From assembly GCA_021832085.1 (NCBI GenBank), contig JAKBLM010000002.1:1-64000 (forward strand): DNA of 64,000 nucleotides. The letters run 5' to 3'. The number at the start of each line of letters is the position of its first letter. The first letter of the stretch is position 1. This stretch comes from Acidobacteriota bacterium. GTDB taxonomy: Bacteria > Acidobacteriota > Terriglobia > Acidiferrales > UBA7541. Under the pieces are notes generated by a model that had not been told where the DNA came from, ran no database searches, and saw only the letters and a program-made list of their open reading frames with translations. The position numbers and the translations under genes were made by a program. This document shows positions 56,219-64,000 of the stretch, one piece after another.

Positions 56219-57262
56219 ATGCCACGCAGAAACACACAACCGCTGATCTCCGAAGACCAGCTCATCGAGCACATCGCGCGTCGTCTTGCTCCCGGCACAC
56301 GTGCCGTGAGCCCGGCGCTCGTGCTCGGCATCGGCGATGATGCCGCCATTTTGCGCCCGCCGGTCGGCGAAGACTGGGTGTTCAGCACCGATTTTTCCCT
56401 CGAAGACGTTCATTTCCTCGCCGACGCCCATCCGCCCGAAGCGATCGGCTTCCGTGCACTGGCACGTGCCGCGAGCGATCTCGGCGCGATGGGCGCCCAT
56501 CCTGCATTCTTTCTTCTTTCGCTCTCGCTGCCGCGCGAGCGTACCGGGCGTTGGCTCGACCGGATGCTCGCCGGCATGGCGCGCGCGGCCCGGCGACTGC
56601 AGCTCCGGCTGATCGGCGGCGATACGACGCGCTGGCCAAAGGTGGCTCTTTCCCTCACCGTGATTGGCCGCACTGCACGCGGCGCCGCGGTGCGCCGCGA
56701 TGGCGCTCGGCCCGGCGACCAACTCTTCCTTAGCGGACGCCTGGGCGCCGCGGCGCTCGGCCTTGAACTGCTCCTTCGCCGCCACCGAGGCCGCGGTCGC
56801 ACAACCCGGCTGACGAAAGCCGCCGAGCGCCGATTGCTCCAACCGCACCTCTATCCCTCAATTCCGCTCGCACTGGGCATTCACCTGGCCGAGAACCGGA
56901 TCGCTTCGGCCATGATCGATCTTTCCGATGGCCTCTCGTCCGATCTGACTCGGATGGCCCTCGCAAGCCGGTCGCGCGCCAGAATTTTCCTCGACCGTTT
57001 GCCTGTTGTTCGCGTTCCCGCGGCAATCTCCCGCGGCGGCCTCGAACCGCTGCAACTCGCCCTCCACGGCGGCGAAGATTATGGCCTGCTTTTTGCCGTT
57101 CCTCCCGCGCGCGTCAGCGCCGTTCCGCGCTCGTTTCGAGGCGCCCCGATCACCCGCATTGGAGAGTTCGTCCGCGGACGAGGAGTAGTGCTGGTGGGCC
57201 CGCAAGGCCTTGAGCGGCCGCTCGCTGCCGCAGGCTGGGACCCCTTCCGCGAGCGCCGCTGA
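56219..57262 (+). CDS. thiL: Thiamine-monophosphate kinase
   Basis: 347 residues. ThiL makes thiamine diphosphate from the monophosphate. VLGIGDDAAILRPP binds metal and ATP, STDFSLEDVHF and AIGFRALARAASDLGAMGA are signature regions, then RLIGGDTTRWPKVALSLTVI and ALHGGEDYGLLFAV. ATG 56219 follows the family start; longer frames upstream are non-homologous. Divergent from the M23 gene with about 280 bases between starts. Confidence 0.95.
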   Translation: MPRRNTQPLISEDQLIEHIARRLAPGTRAVSPALVLGIGDDAAILRPPVGEDWVFSTDFSLEDVHFLADAHPPEAIGFRALARAASDLGAMGAHPAFFLLSLSLPRERTGRWLDRMLAGMARAARRLQLRLIGGDTTRWPKVALSLTVIGRTARGAAVRRDGARPGDQLFLSGRLGAAALGLELLLRRHRGRGRTTRLTKAAERRLLQPHLYPSIPLALGIHLAENRIASAMIDLSDGLSSDLTRMALASRSRARIFLDRLPVVRVPAAISRGGLEPLQLALHGGEDYGLLFAVPPARVSAVPRSFRGAPITRIGEFVRGRGVVLVGPQGLERPLAAAGWDPFRERR

Positions 57263-57376
57263 TCCGTTTCTCCACTCGCGTTATCCAAAGCCCAGCCTGC
57301 GAGCGAATCCTTCAGGCGGCAAAAGAGCATCCGGCCTGCGGGAGTGCAAACTCGCGTGGGAGAACGCCGCTACCGT

Positions 57377-59635
57377 TCAACGCGTGGTCGGTGCAGGTGG
57401 CTGCTGTGGCTGTTGGGGTTGCGATGAGGAATCGTTTTGCGGCGAATTCGTGACGGCCTGCTGCGCGGCCATCTTGCTGATCGGCGTGACGCCGGCAAAC
57501 TGCTCCACCGGGGTGCCCTTGAGCGCGCCTTGCATGTATTCCAACCATATCGGCAGCGCGGCTTCGGCGCCCTGTTCGCCGTGGCCGAGCGAGAGGGCGT
57601 CGTTGTCGTAGCCCACCCAGACGCCCGCGGTGAGGGAAGGCGTAAAGCCGAGGAACCAGGCGTCAGTCCAGTTCCGCGTGGTACCTGTCTTGCCAGCGCA
57701 GGGCCGGCCGAGCGCCTGGGCGGCGGTGCCCGTGCCGCTCTTGATGACGCGTTCGAGCATCGCCGTCATCGTGTGTGCCACGCGCGGGCTCAGCACATCG
57801 TAGATTTTCGGGTGCGCCTCGTAGATCAGTGCTCCGTCGTAGGTGGTTACGCGCTGAATGAAGTGCGGCTGCACGCGCACGCCTCCGTTCGGGAACACCG
57901 TGTATGCCGAGGTCTGCTGCAACAATGTCAGATCGGCAGCACCCAGCACCAGCGGGTAGTAGTCGGGCAGCGGATCGTTGATTCCGAAGCGCCGGGCCAT
58001 CGCGATCACATTCCCCAGCCCCACTTTCGAGGCTAGACGCACCGCCGCGACGTTGCGTGAATCCGCCAGCGCCTCCCAGAGCGGGATGTCGCCCAGGAAT
58101 TTGTAGTCGTAATTGTGTGGCGAATAGGGATGGCCGCCGCTCATGATCGTGAACGGCGAATCGGCGATGTTGTCGAAGGGCGTCCAGCCCTGCTCGAGCG
58201 CCGTCGAATACAGGTAGATCTTGAACGAGCTGCCCACCGGCCGGTGGGCCTGCGTCGCCCGGTCGAATTTCGATCGCGCGAAACTGTAGCCGCCCACCAG
58301 CGCCCGGATCGCCCCGGTCGCGTTGTCGATCGAGACCAACGCCCCCTCTGCCCGCGGTCGCTGCTGCAGTGTGACTTGCGCCTCGTGCCCCCGCAGGCCC
58401 ACGATCTGCACCTGCACCAGGTCACCCACCTTCAGGAACTGCTCGGGCGAGCGGAACTGGGTCCAGGCGAATTCCGGAGGCGTCAGCAGTGCATAATCGG
58501 ATTTGATCCTCAGCCGCGCATCGCGCGGGCCGACCGCGGTAACCAGGGCGGTGACGTATTCGTCCTTTTTGAGCGGCCGCTTCCAGTCGTCTGCCTGGTA
58601 GCTCCGGATCGTGCCGAGGTGCTCGGTCAGGATGTTGGTCAGGTGGCCGCGCCAGCCGTGCCGGCGCTCGTAGGCGTGCAGGCCGTCGTCTACCGCGCGC
58701 TGTGCCGCGCGCTGCATTTTCGGGTCGAGTGTGGTGTAGACGCGCAGGCCCTCCGTGTAGGCCGCCGTCGGACCGAACCGTTTCTCCAGCCGCTGGCGCA
58801 CTTCCTCGACAAAATAGGGCGCGATATCGTCCTGTGGGTACTTCACGCGCAGGCCAAGCGGCTGCTTCTGCGCTTCCTCCATCCGCTGCCGCGAGAGCTT
58901 GCCGTCTTCCCACATCAGCCGCAGCACCAAATTCCGCCGCCGCAGCGTCCGTTCCGGATGCAACGTCGGCGAATAGTAGCCCGGGCCCTTGATCATCGCC
59001 GTCAGCATCGCCGCCTCGGGCAGCGTCAGCTGCCACACGTGCTTGCCGAAATAGAATTCAGAAGCGGCCTCGAAACCGTAGTTCCCGTCGCCCAGGTAAA
59101 CCTGGTTGCAGTACATCGTGAAGATCTGCTGCTTGGTGTAGTGGCGCTCGATCTGCAGCGAGAGCAGCGCCTCCTCGATCTTCCGGTGAATGGTCTTTTG
59201 CGGCGTCAGGAAAAGCATTCGCGCCAGCTGCATCGTCAGCGTGCTGGCTCCTTCTGCGGCGCGCCCTTCGCGCAGGTCCACCCACGCCGCCTCGAGAATC
59301 CGGGGAATATCGATGCCCCAGTTCTCCTCGAAATGCCGGTCCTCAGTGGCGATGACGGCGTTCCGCAGGATCTCAGGAATCTGCTGATAGGTCACCAGCA
59401 CCCGCCGTTCCAGCGCAAAGGTGCCGATCCGCTCGCCGTTATCCGCATAGATCTGGCTGATCACGTCGGGGCGGTAAGTTTCGAGTTCCTGGATCTGCGG
59501 CAGGCTGATCCCGTAGACGAAAAGCAGTCCCACCGCCGCTCCGAACAAAATCGAGCAAAGCAGCAGGAAAGTGAAGGCCAGGCGACCAAACAACCGGTAG
59601 TGACCAAGGCGAACCGTAAGCGGTTGCGGGCTCAT
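57377..59635 (-). CDS. Class A penicillin-binding protein (PBP1-type)
   Basis: 752 residues, inner-membrane bifunctional peptidoglycan synthase. One N-terminal membrane helix (about 17-40); GT51 glycosyltransferase with TEDRHFEENWGIDIPRIL and GASTLTMQLARMLFL; transpeptidase with SxxK in VGSSFKIYLYS, SRN and GKTGTTRNWTDAWFLGFTP. The C-terminal tail is Gln/Pro rich (SSQPQQPQQPPAPTTR). Convergent with thiL. Confidence 0.96.
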   Translation of the reverse strand: MSPQPLTVRLGHYRLFGRLAFTFLLLCSILFGAAVGLLFVYGISLPQIQELETYRPDVISQIYADNGERIGTFALERRVLVTYQQIPEILRNAVIATEDRHFEENWGIDIPRILEAAWVDLREGRAAEGASTLTMQLARMLFLTPQKTIHRKIEEALLSLQIERHYTKQQIFTMYCNQVYLGDGNYGFEAASEFYFGKHVWQLTLPEAAMLTAMIKGPGYYSPTLHPERTLRRRNLVLRLMWEDGKLSRQRMEEAQKQPLGLRVKYPQDDIAPYFVEEVRQRLEKRFGPTAAYTEGLRVYTTLDPKMQRAAQRAVDDGLHAYERRHGWRGHLTNILTEHLGTIRSYQADDWKRPLKKDEYVTALVTAVGPRDARLRIKSDYALLTPPEFAWTQFRSPEQFLKVGDLVQVQIVGLRGHEAQVTLQQRPRAEGALVSIDNATGAIRALVGGYSFARSKFDRATQAHRPVGSSFKIYLYSTALEQGWTPFDNIADSPFTIMSGGHPYSPHNYDYKFLGDIPLWEALADSRNVAAVRLASKVGLGNVIAMARRFGINDPLPDYYPLVLGAADLTLLQQTSAYTVFPNGGVRVQPHFIQRVTTYDGALIYEAHPKIYDVLSPRVAHTMTAMLERVIKSGTGTAAQALGRPCAGKTGTTRNWTDAWFLGFTPSLTAGVWVGYDNDALSLGHGEQGAEAALPIWLEYMQGALKGTPVEQFAGVTPISKMAAQQAVTNSPQNDSSSQPQQPQQPPAPTTR

Positions 59636-59649
59636 TGCCTAAGAATTCG

Positions 59650-59655
59650 ATTGTA
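59650..59655 (-). promoter_or_regulatory. Possible -10 box of the PBP gene
   Basis: Minus-strand TACAAT about 15 bases before the ATG; no good -35 element at the right distance. Confidence 0.35.
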
Positions 59656-59810
59656 GCGCAACGCATCCCGCACAACCGCCAGCCTTCGCCTCGAACTGAC
59701 ACTTTCGACAACCGGGCAACCCCGCCCCTTCAGGACGCGTGCTTTGCTTGTGCGAACGGAATAAGATCGGCCGTCGGGTACCGTCATCAGCCGGCCCGCG
59801 CCGACGCGCC

Positions 59811-60362
59811 ATGACGCCGCAACTCGAAACCCCGCGCCTGTTTCTCCGGCCGCTCGTTCTTGCCGACGCGCCCCAAATCCAGCTCCTCTTTCCTCACTGG
59901 GAGATCGTGCGCTACCTCGGCGCCGTCGTGCCGTGGCCCTATCCGCCCGACGGCGCTTATCGCTTTGGCCGCGACGTGGCCCTGCCCGCCGTCGAGCGCG
60001 CCGAAGCCTGGCATTGGACCTTGCGCCTCAAAAGTGCCCCGGAAAGCCTGATTGGCTCAATCAGCTTGAGGAAGGGCGAAGACAATAACCGCGGCTTTTG
60101 GCTCGGCTTGCCGTGGCAGCGACAGGGATACATGACCGAAGCCTGTGAAGCCGTAACCGATTACTGGTTCGATGTGCTCGGCTTCTCCTTGATGCGCGTC
60201 CCGAAGGCGCGCGCGAACATCGCTTCGCGCCGCATCTCGCAAACCCAAGGCATGCGCCTGGTGGCCATCGTCGAGCGCGACTTCGTCTCCGGCCGCCTGC
60301 CCGCGGAAATCTGGGAAATCACCGCCGAAGAGTGGCACGCCCGCCGCCGCGCCGCCAAATAG
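59811..60362 (+). CDS. GNAT-family N-acetyltransferase (RimJ-like)
   Basis: 183 residues. LETPRLFLRPLVLADAPQIQ is the usual RimJ/RimL-type opening, with GFWLGLPWQRQGYMTEACEA as the acetyl-CoA binding motif A and VPKARANIASRRISQTQGMR as the C-terminal region. Substrate unknown; an N-terminal or small-molecule amine acetyltransferase. ATG 59811 preferred over an upstream frame extension. Confidence 0.88.
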   Translation: MTPQLETPRLFLRPLVLADAPQIQLLFPHWEIVRYLGAVVPWPYPPDGAYRFGRDVALPAVERAEAWHWTLRLKSAPESLIGSISLRKGEDNNRGFWLGLPWQRQGYMTEACEAVTDYWFDVLGFSLMRVPKARANIASRRISQTQGMRLVAIVERDFVSGRLPAEIWEITAEEWHARRRAAK

Positions 60363-60403
60363 CCTGCGCTTCCCTCCGGTCGCCAACCGTCACTGCGTTT
60401 TAG

Positions 60404-60422
60404 GGGCGCGGTTCCCGCGCCC
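60404..60422. terminator. Hairpin between GNAT and YciI genes
   Basis: Perfect 8-bp inverted repeat GGGCGCGG-TTC-CCGCGCCC between converging genes, likely a shared transcript end, though a T tract is missing on both sides. Confidence 0.45.
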
Positions 60423-60463
60423 TGCCGGACCAGACCCTGGGCACACGCTCTCGGAAATCCGCT

Positions 60464-60754
60464 TCACGGCGCCGACGACCCTTCCCCCACCACCGTCGTC
60501 CACTTCCGTACCCGCCACGACTTCACCACCCCGTTCTTCACGTAAGGGTCGGCTTTCACAAACGCCTCGGCCGCTTCGGTCGATGGCCCGCGGAAAATAA
60601 GCACCACGCCGTCCACCGGATCCGCCAGCGCTCCGCCAAGCACCAGGTCCCCCCGCTCGAACGCCTGCCGCGCCAACGCCAGATGCTCGGCGCGATAGGG
60701 ACCGCGCCGCTCGATATAGTCCTCGCCGATGTCGTAGAACAAAATCACGTGCAT
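60464..60754 (-). CDS. YciI-family protein
   Basis: 96 residues with the YciI ferredoxin-like fold: MHVILFYDIGEDYIERRGPY RAEHL-type start, GDLVLGGALADPVDGVVLIF and EAFVKADPYVKNGVV, including the conserved His/Asp region. Some members act as dienelactone-like or dehalogenase-like enzymes; function here unknown. It is 40 bases after the RidA gene. Confidence 0.88.
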   Translation of the reverse strand: MHVILFYDIGEDYIERRGPYRAEHLALARQAFERGDLVLGGALADPVDGVVLIFRGPSTEAAEAFVKADPYVKNGVVKSWRVRKWTTVVGEGSSAP

Positions 60755-60794
60755 TGCCCGCTCCTCCGTTGTCGTTGCGCCGTGCCGGGCCCGG

Positions 60795-61184
60795 CTATTT
60801 GGAAGTGATCGCCTCGGCCTCGATTTCCACCAACATCTCGGGCGAAACCAGCCCGCTCACCTCCACCATCGTGGTCGCCGGCCGGATCTTGTTGAAAAAT
60901 TCGCCGTGCGCCCGGCCGACCTTTTCCCAATCGGCGATATTGCGCACGAAGATCCGCGTGCGTACCACGTCACTCATATGCGCCCCAGCCTGGGCGAGCG
61001 CCTTCTCGATATTGCGGAGCGTCTGCAGCGTCTGCTGGTAGGCATCGCCCGTTCCGACGATGTTGCCCTTCGCATCGGTCGCCGTCGTTCCGGCCACCCA
61101 AATCTGCTGGCCCACTCGCACCGCGCGCGAATAGCCGACGATCGGCTCCCACGGTGTCCCACTCGAGAAGTTTCCACGTTTCAT
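60795..61184 (-). CDS. RidA-family enamine/imine deaminase
   Basis: 129 residues. [37 protein letters not shown] and the C-terminal [20 protein letters not shown], with the arginine in IRPATT that binds the substrate carboxylate. RidA hydrolyses reactive 2-aminoacrylate-type enamines; this subgroup is close to the Rid proteins with an internal GTGDAYQQ. Start ATG 61184; two codons upstream is another ATG. Confidence 0.9.
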   Translation of the reverse strand: MKRGNFSSGTPWEPIVGYSRAVRVGQQIWVAGTTATDAKGNIVGTGDAYQQTLQTLRNIEKALAQAGAHMSDVVRTRIFVRNIADWEKVGRAHGEFFNKIRPATTMVEVSGLVSPEMLVEIEAEAITSK

Positions 61185-61213
61185 CCTCATTCTCCTGGCG
61201 CCAGAATTCGCCG

Positions 61214-61733
61214 CTAGCCAAGGATTTCGGCTTCGGTGTGGTCAATGGCTGCCTTGCCTTTTTCTCGCGATCCCACGGTAGAAGCGGCAGAGGACGACCG
61301 GACGTCCGGCCACGCGTCGCCCGCCTCCGCAGCGATCTCCCGCACCGCACGCTCACTTAGTTGCAGCGTCACGGCAGGCCGGGCGCGAGAGTGCGGCCGG
61401 ACGTAATGGTGCAAGACGACGTGTTCCGTCTGTGCCCCGACGACATCGCTCCACGGTATGCCCAGGGCCGGATAAAACGGCAGGCTGAACGGCCACAACT
61501 GCAGATAGAGCATTTGCCGGTCGGCCCCCCACGTTCACCCACCAGTCCATCTGTCCGGTCCTGTACTTGGACCGCCAGGTTCTTGTTTTCCGGAAACGCC
61601 ACTGGCGCCCGTCGAAAGGATTCTTGCAAGAGTAAGCGCTGGCCAGCTTGGCCCAGCCGGACGACCAGGCTTCCAGGCCGTAAAGCACTGCCACTACAAC
61701 CAACACCAAGAGCGGCCCGCTGATTCGCGTCAC
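61214..61733 (-). pseudogene. Small membrane protein gene split at a G6 homopolymer
   Basis: Frame 1 starts at ATG 61733 (MTRISGPLLVLVVVAVLYGL; one TM helix) and runs through WAKLASAYSCKNPFDGRQWR and TGQMDWWVNVG. Frame 2 resumes at GADRQMLYLQLWPFSLPFYP and runs to 61214. The join is at about 61525, where GTGGGGGG holds six Gs; five would restore one frame of about 172 residues. The reconstructed protein has a TM anchor and an intracellular or periplasmic domain with ALGIPWSDVV. It precedes the RidA gene by 30 bases. Function unknown. Confidence 0.65.
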
Positions 61734-62005
61734 GAGCCCTCCTTACCTTGCTTCTCGGCCCCCAAAACTCCCGCCGATTCTAGCGCAGTTGCCGCCCGGG
61801 CCAAGCGCCCAAACCTCCGGCTTGTCAGCCGGCCGCGAACCCCGTAAGCTGTGACCCTCGCGGAACCTGGGCGGCGCTTCCGACCCTCGGCAACTGCAGT
61901 TGCTTGCTATCCGAGCGCTTCCGGCACGGCGCAAATCGCGGTTGTCCCCGTCTCGGCGGCCCGAAGGCTCCGCGGTTGCGATCACTTTTCGAACGAGGCT
62001 TGTCC
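61734..62005. promoter_or_regulatory. Divergent region before the cystathionine beta-synthase
   Basis: 272 bases. It contains the hairpin CCGGCT-TGTC-AGCCGG (61817-61832), the perfect 14-bp palindrome GCAACTGCAGTTGC (61890-61903) inside a larger CTCGG/CCGAG pair (61886-61915), and two direct copies of GCGGTTG near 61948 and 61976. No sigma-70 promoter is clear. The palindrome is a candidate operator. Confidence 0.45.
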
Positions 62006-63394
62006 ATGCGCTGCAACAACATTCTCGAAGCTGTCGGGAACACGCCGCTCATCCGGCTGAATCGGCTTACCCGCGATCTGAGGGCCTCGATCTGGGTCAA
62101 GGCCGACTATCTCAATCCCGGCGGCTCGGTGAAGGACCGCATCGGCACCTCCATGATCGACGAGGCCGAGCGCCGCGGCTGGCTCAAGCCCGGCGGCACG
62201 ATCATCGAAGGCACCAGCGGCAACACCGGCGTAGGTCTGGCGCTGGTGGCCGCCGTGCGCGGCTACAAGGCCGTTTTCACCATCACCGACAAGCAGTCCA
62301 AGGAAAAAATCGACCTGCTCAAAGCCATGGGCGCCGAGGTGATCGTCTGCCCCACGGCCGTCGAGCCCGAGGATCCGCGCAGCTACTATTCGGTTGCCCG
62401 CAAGCTCGCCAGCGACATCCCCAATTCCTACTATCCGAACCAGTACGATAACCCGATGAATCCCGAGGCCCACTATCGGACCACCGGCCCGGAAATCTGG
62501 AACGATTCGGAAGGCAAGATAACCCATTTCGTCTGCGGCATCGGCACCGGCGGCACCATCAGCGGCGTCGGCCGCTACCTGAAGGAGAAAAACCCGGGCG
62601 TCCGCGTCGTCGGCGTCGATCCGGTCGGCTCCCTTTACTACGACTATTTCAAGACGGGCAAGACCGCCAAGGCGCGGACCTATGTCGTCGAGGGCATCGG
62701 CGAGGATTTCTTCCCGAAGACAATGGATTTCAAGGTGCTCGACGACGTCCTGCAGGTCACCGACGAGGAATGCTTCCTCTGGACTCGCCGGCTCGCCAAG
62801 GCCGAAGGCATTTTCACCGGCGGCTCGGGCGGCGGCTGCGTGCTGGCGGCGCTTCGCGTGGCCGAGCAACTGGGTCCGGAAGCCTTCGTGGTCGCCTTTC
62901 TGCCCGATAACGGCATGCGCTACCTCAGCAAGGTCTACAACGACGAATGGATGCGCGACCACAACTACACCGAAGCCGGCGTCGCTCTCACCGTCGACGA
63001 TGTCCTGCGCGCCAAGCATCGCTCCGGACGCCATCCCGAGCTGATCGTCGCCCGCCCCTATCAGACCGTCTTCCACGCCCTGCACACCATGCAGACGCAC
63101 GACATCTCCCAGCTCCCAGTCTTCGAGGACAACAATCTGATCGGCACCATCTACGAAGATCAGATCCTCAATCTCGCCCTCCAGGGCAAGGATCTCCGCA
63201 AGCTCGTCATCCGCGAAGCGATGAGCGCCCCGCTCCCCGTCGTCCCCCACAATGCCCCGGTCGACAAGCTCACCTACCTGCTCAGCCACGAGGGCCCGGC
63301 CGTCTTCGTCGATATGGGCGACGGCCACTGGGAAATCATCACGAAATACGACCTGATGAGCACCATCGCCGAGCTGGTCGAGCAGGTCCGCTAG
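62006..63394 (+). CDS. Cystathionine beta-synthase with CBS domain pair
   Basis: 462 residues. PLP-dependent fold II domain: PLP lysine K43 in NPGGSVKDRIG, EGTSGNTGVGLAL near 69-80, CGIGTGGTISGVGRYL. About residues 335-462 are two CBS modules (FHALHTMQTHDISQLPVFED and a second), as in eukaryote-type CBS. Catalyses beta-replacement of serine or acetylserine; CBS versus cysteine synthase cannot be fully separated, but the CBS pair favours the former. ATG 62006 follows GAGG by nine bases. Confidence 0.93.
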   Translation: MRCNNILEAVGNTPLIRLNRLTRDLRASIWVKADYLNPGGSVKDRIGTSMIDEAERRGWLKPGGTIIEGTSGNTGVGLALVAAVRGYKAVFTITDKQSKEKIDLLKAMGAEVIVCPTAVEPEDPRSYYSVARKLASDIPNSYYPNQYDNPMNPEAHYRTTGPEIWNDSEGKITHFVCGIGTGGTISGVGRYLKEKNPGVRVVGVDPVGSLYYDYFKTGKTAKARTYVVEGIGEDFFPKTMDFKVLDDVLQVTDEECFLWTRRLAKAEGIFTGGSGGGCVLAALRVAEQLGPEAFVVAFLPDNGMRYLSKVYNDEWMRDHNYTEAGVALTVDDVLRAKHRSGRHPELIVARPYQTVFHALHTMQTHDISQLPVFEDNNLIGTIYEDQILNLALQGKDLRKLVIREAMSAPLPVVPHNAPVDKLTYLLSHEGPAVFVDMGDGHWEIITKYDLMSTIAELVEQVR

Positions 63395-63677
63395 TCTCCT
63401 GTTTCTGAAATGCGCTTACTATTGGAGCCCGTGAGAACTGCGGCTTGGCGGGTTCTCAATGGTCAAGAGATTTCGGATATAGCAGACTAGGAGCGACTTT
63501 CCGGCATTCCGGCCGTCCTGCGTCAACGCCGCTGTGTGTTTCGCCTATGCCAACAAGAGGCCGCGTCGCGCCGGGATTTCGCCGCCATTCCGCCGCCGTT
63601 TTTCCACCGTCGATAGAGCACGCAATTCGCCGAGAAGACGCCTCAGCTGGATCGGCTGAATTGAACAACGGAACGCG
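63395..63677. other. Convergent gap after the CBS gene
   Basis: 283 bases. Contains an inverted repeat GAGAAC/GTTCTC (63433-63438, 63452-63457) as a possible transcript end; otherwise nothing recognisable. Confidence 0.45.
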
Positions 63678-64000
63678 CTACGCCAGAGGCTTGTAGCGCT
63701 CCGCCAACAGCCCGGTTGCCGCGGCGAGGTCGATATCGGCGATGAGCAGCCCCTCTTTCCCGTATGGTTGGTAGCTCAGCAATGTGCCATCCGGACGCAC
63801 CACCGCCGAAGTCGTTGGCGATCCCGCGCTGGCGTAGTTTACGGTGGCGAAATAACAGGTGTTCTCGGCCGCACGGCACAAGGCGGCTTTCTCATGGAAG
63901 GAATTCTTCGGATCGGCGAAGCTCGACGCCACATAGCCGCCCGGCTCCGCTTCATGGAAATGCGGATGGAAGACGACCTGCGCCCCTCGTCGCACCGCCC
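63678..64000 (-). CDS. Carbon-nitrogen hydrolase (nitrilase superfamily), C-terminal part
   Basis: About 107 residues of a larger protein continuing past the right edge. GAQVVFHPHFHEAEPGG, AALCRAAENTCYFATVNYAS, SAVVRPDGTLLSYQPYGKEG and LLIADIDL are the typical nitrilase C-terminal features; the catalytic Cys and Lys lie outside the window. The family cleaves nitriles or amides; substrate unknown. Confidence 0.85.
   Translation of the reverse strand, partial: AVRRGAQVVFHPHFHEAEPGGYVASSFADPKNSFHEKAALCRAAENTCYFATVNYASAGSPTTSAVVRPDGTLLSYQPYGKEGLLIADIDLAAATGLLAERYKPLA

Overview
The window (about 65% G+C, 64 kb, no rRNA operon, no insertion sequence, no CRISPR array) reads as a housekeeping-rich chromosomal segment of a Gram-negative bacterium, most probably an acidobacterium (Acidobacteriota). 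The case rests on: a full lipopolysaccharide inner-core operon; HldE split into separate kinase and adenylyltransferase genes; several small hypothetical proteins of types I associate with that phylum (the 88-aa, 93-aa, 144-aa, 209-aa, 239-aa and 311-aa proteins); and an RpoB with a large N-terminal cysteine-rich insertion. The phylum call is inference from gene content, not a computed placement.

Layout. 1-8.6 kb, minus strand: a train of amino-acid permease, adenosine deaminase, purS, glmS, a secreted five-POTRA protein without a barrel, larE and a GSGD-repeat lipoprotein-like protein. 8.8-11.8 kb, minus: UvrD/PcrA helicase and a secreted hypothetical. 11.9-18.9 kb, plus: eight overlapping genes waaA-lpxK-waaF-gmhB-hldE1-hldE2-waaC-like-isoprenylcysteine-methyltransferase-like, building the Kdo/heptose core. 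19-30 kb, minus: an operon from a clear promoter at 30140-30169 running valS-nadC-birA-coaX-hypothetical-rlmD-comEC, in which comEC is broken. 30.2-34.6 kb: an orphan HicB-like gene, a frameshifted hypothetical, then glutaryl-CoA dehydrogenase, an amidase and a small hypothetical on the plus strand. 34.8-40.2 kb: a zinc-ribbon XRE regulator divergent from an HD-domain protein, a GH15 enzyme divergent from gatCA. 40.2-42 kb: a structured intergenic stretch and two acidobacterial-type hypotheticals. 42-55 kb, minus: the transcription/translation superoperon tRNA-Thr, tRNA-Tyr, tRNA-Thr, tRNA-Gly, rpmG, tRNA-Trp, secE, nusG, rplK, rplA, rplJ, rplL, rpoB, rpoC, closed by a strong terminator at 42080-42117; tuf is missing from its customary place. 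55-64 kb: M23 peptidase divergent from thiL, a class A penicillin-binding protein, an acetyltransferase, YciI and RidA with a frameshifted membrane protein, a CBS-domain cystathionine beta-synthase, and the C-terminal part of a nitrilase-family protein at the window edge.

How it fits together. Most genes feed envelope construction (glmS sugar supply, Kdo/heptose core, PBP, M23 peptidase, POTRA protein), cofactors (NAD, biotin, CoA, thiamine, the LarE sulfur-transfer step) and the gene-expression machinery. No complete novel defence or mobile system is present. The most unusual features are the eight-cysteine insertion in RpoB (50385-50579), the POTRA-only secreted protein, the doubly lesioned comEC, and two structured intergenic stretches (34684-34770 and 40386-40483). 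Three genes carry reading-frame lesions (comEC, the 30541-31060 gene, the 61214-61733 gene); consensus error in a draft or metagenome assembly must be excluded before calling them biological.
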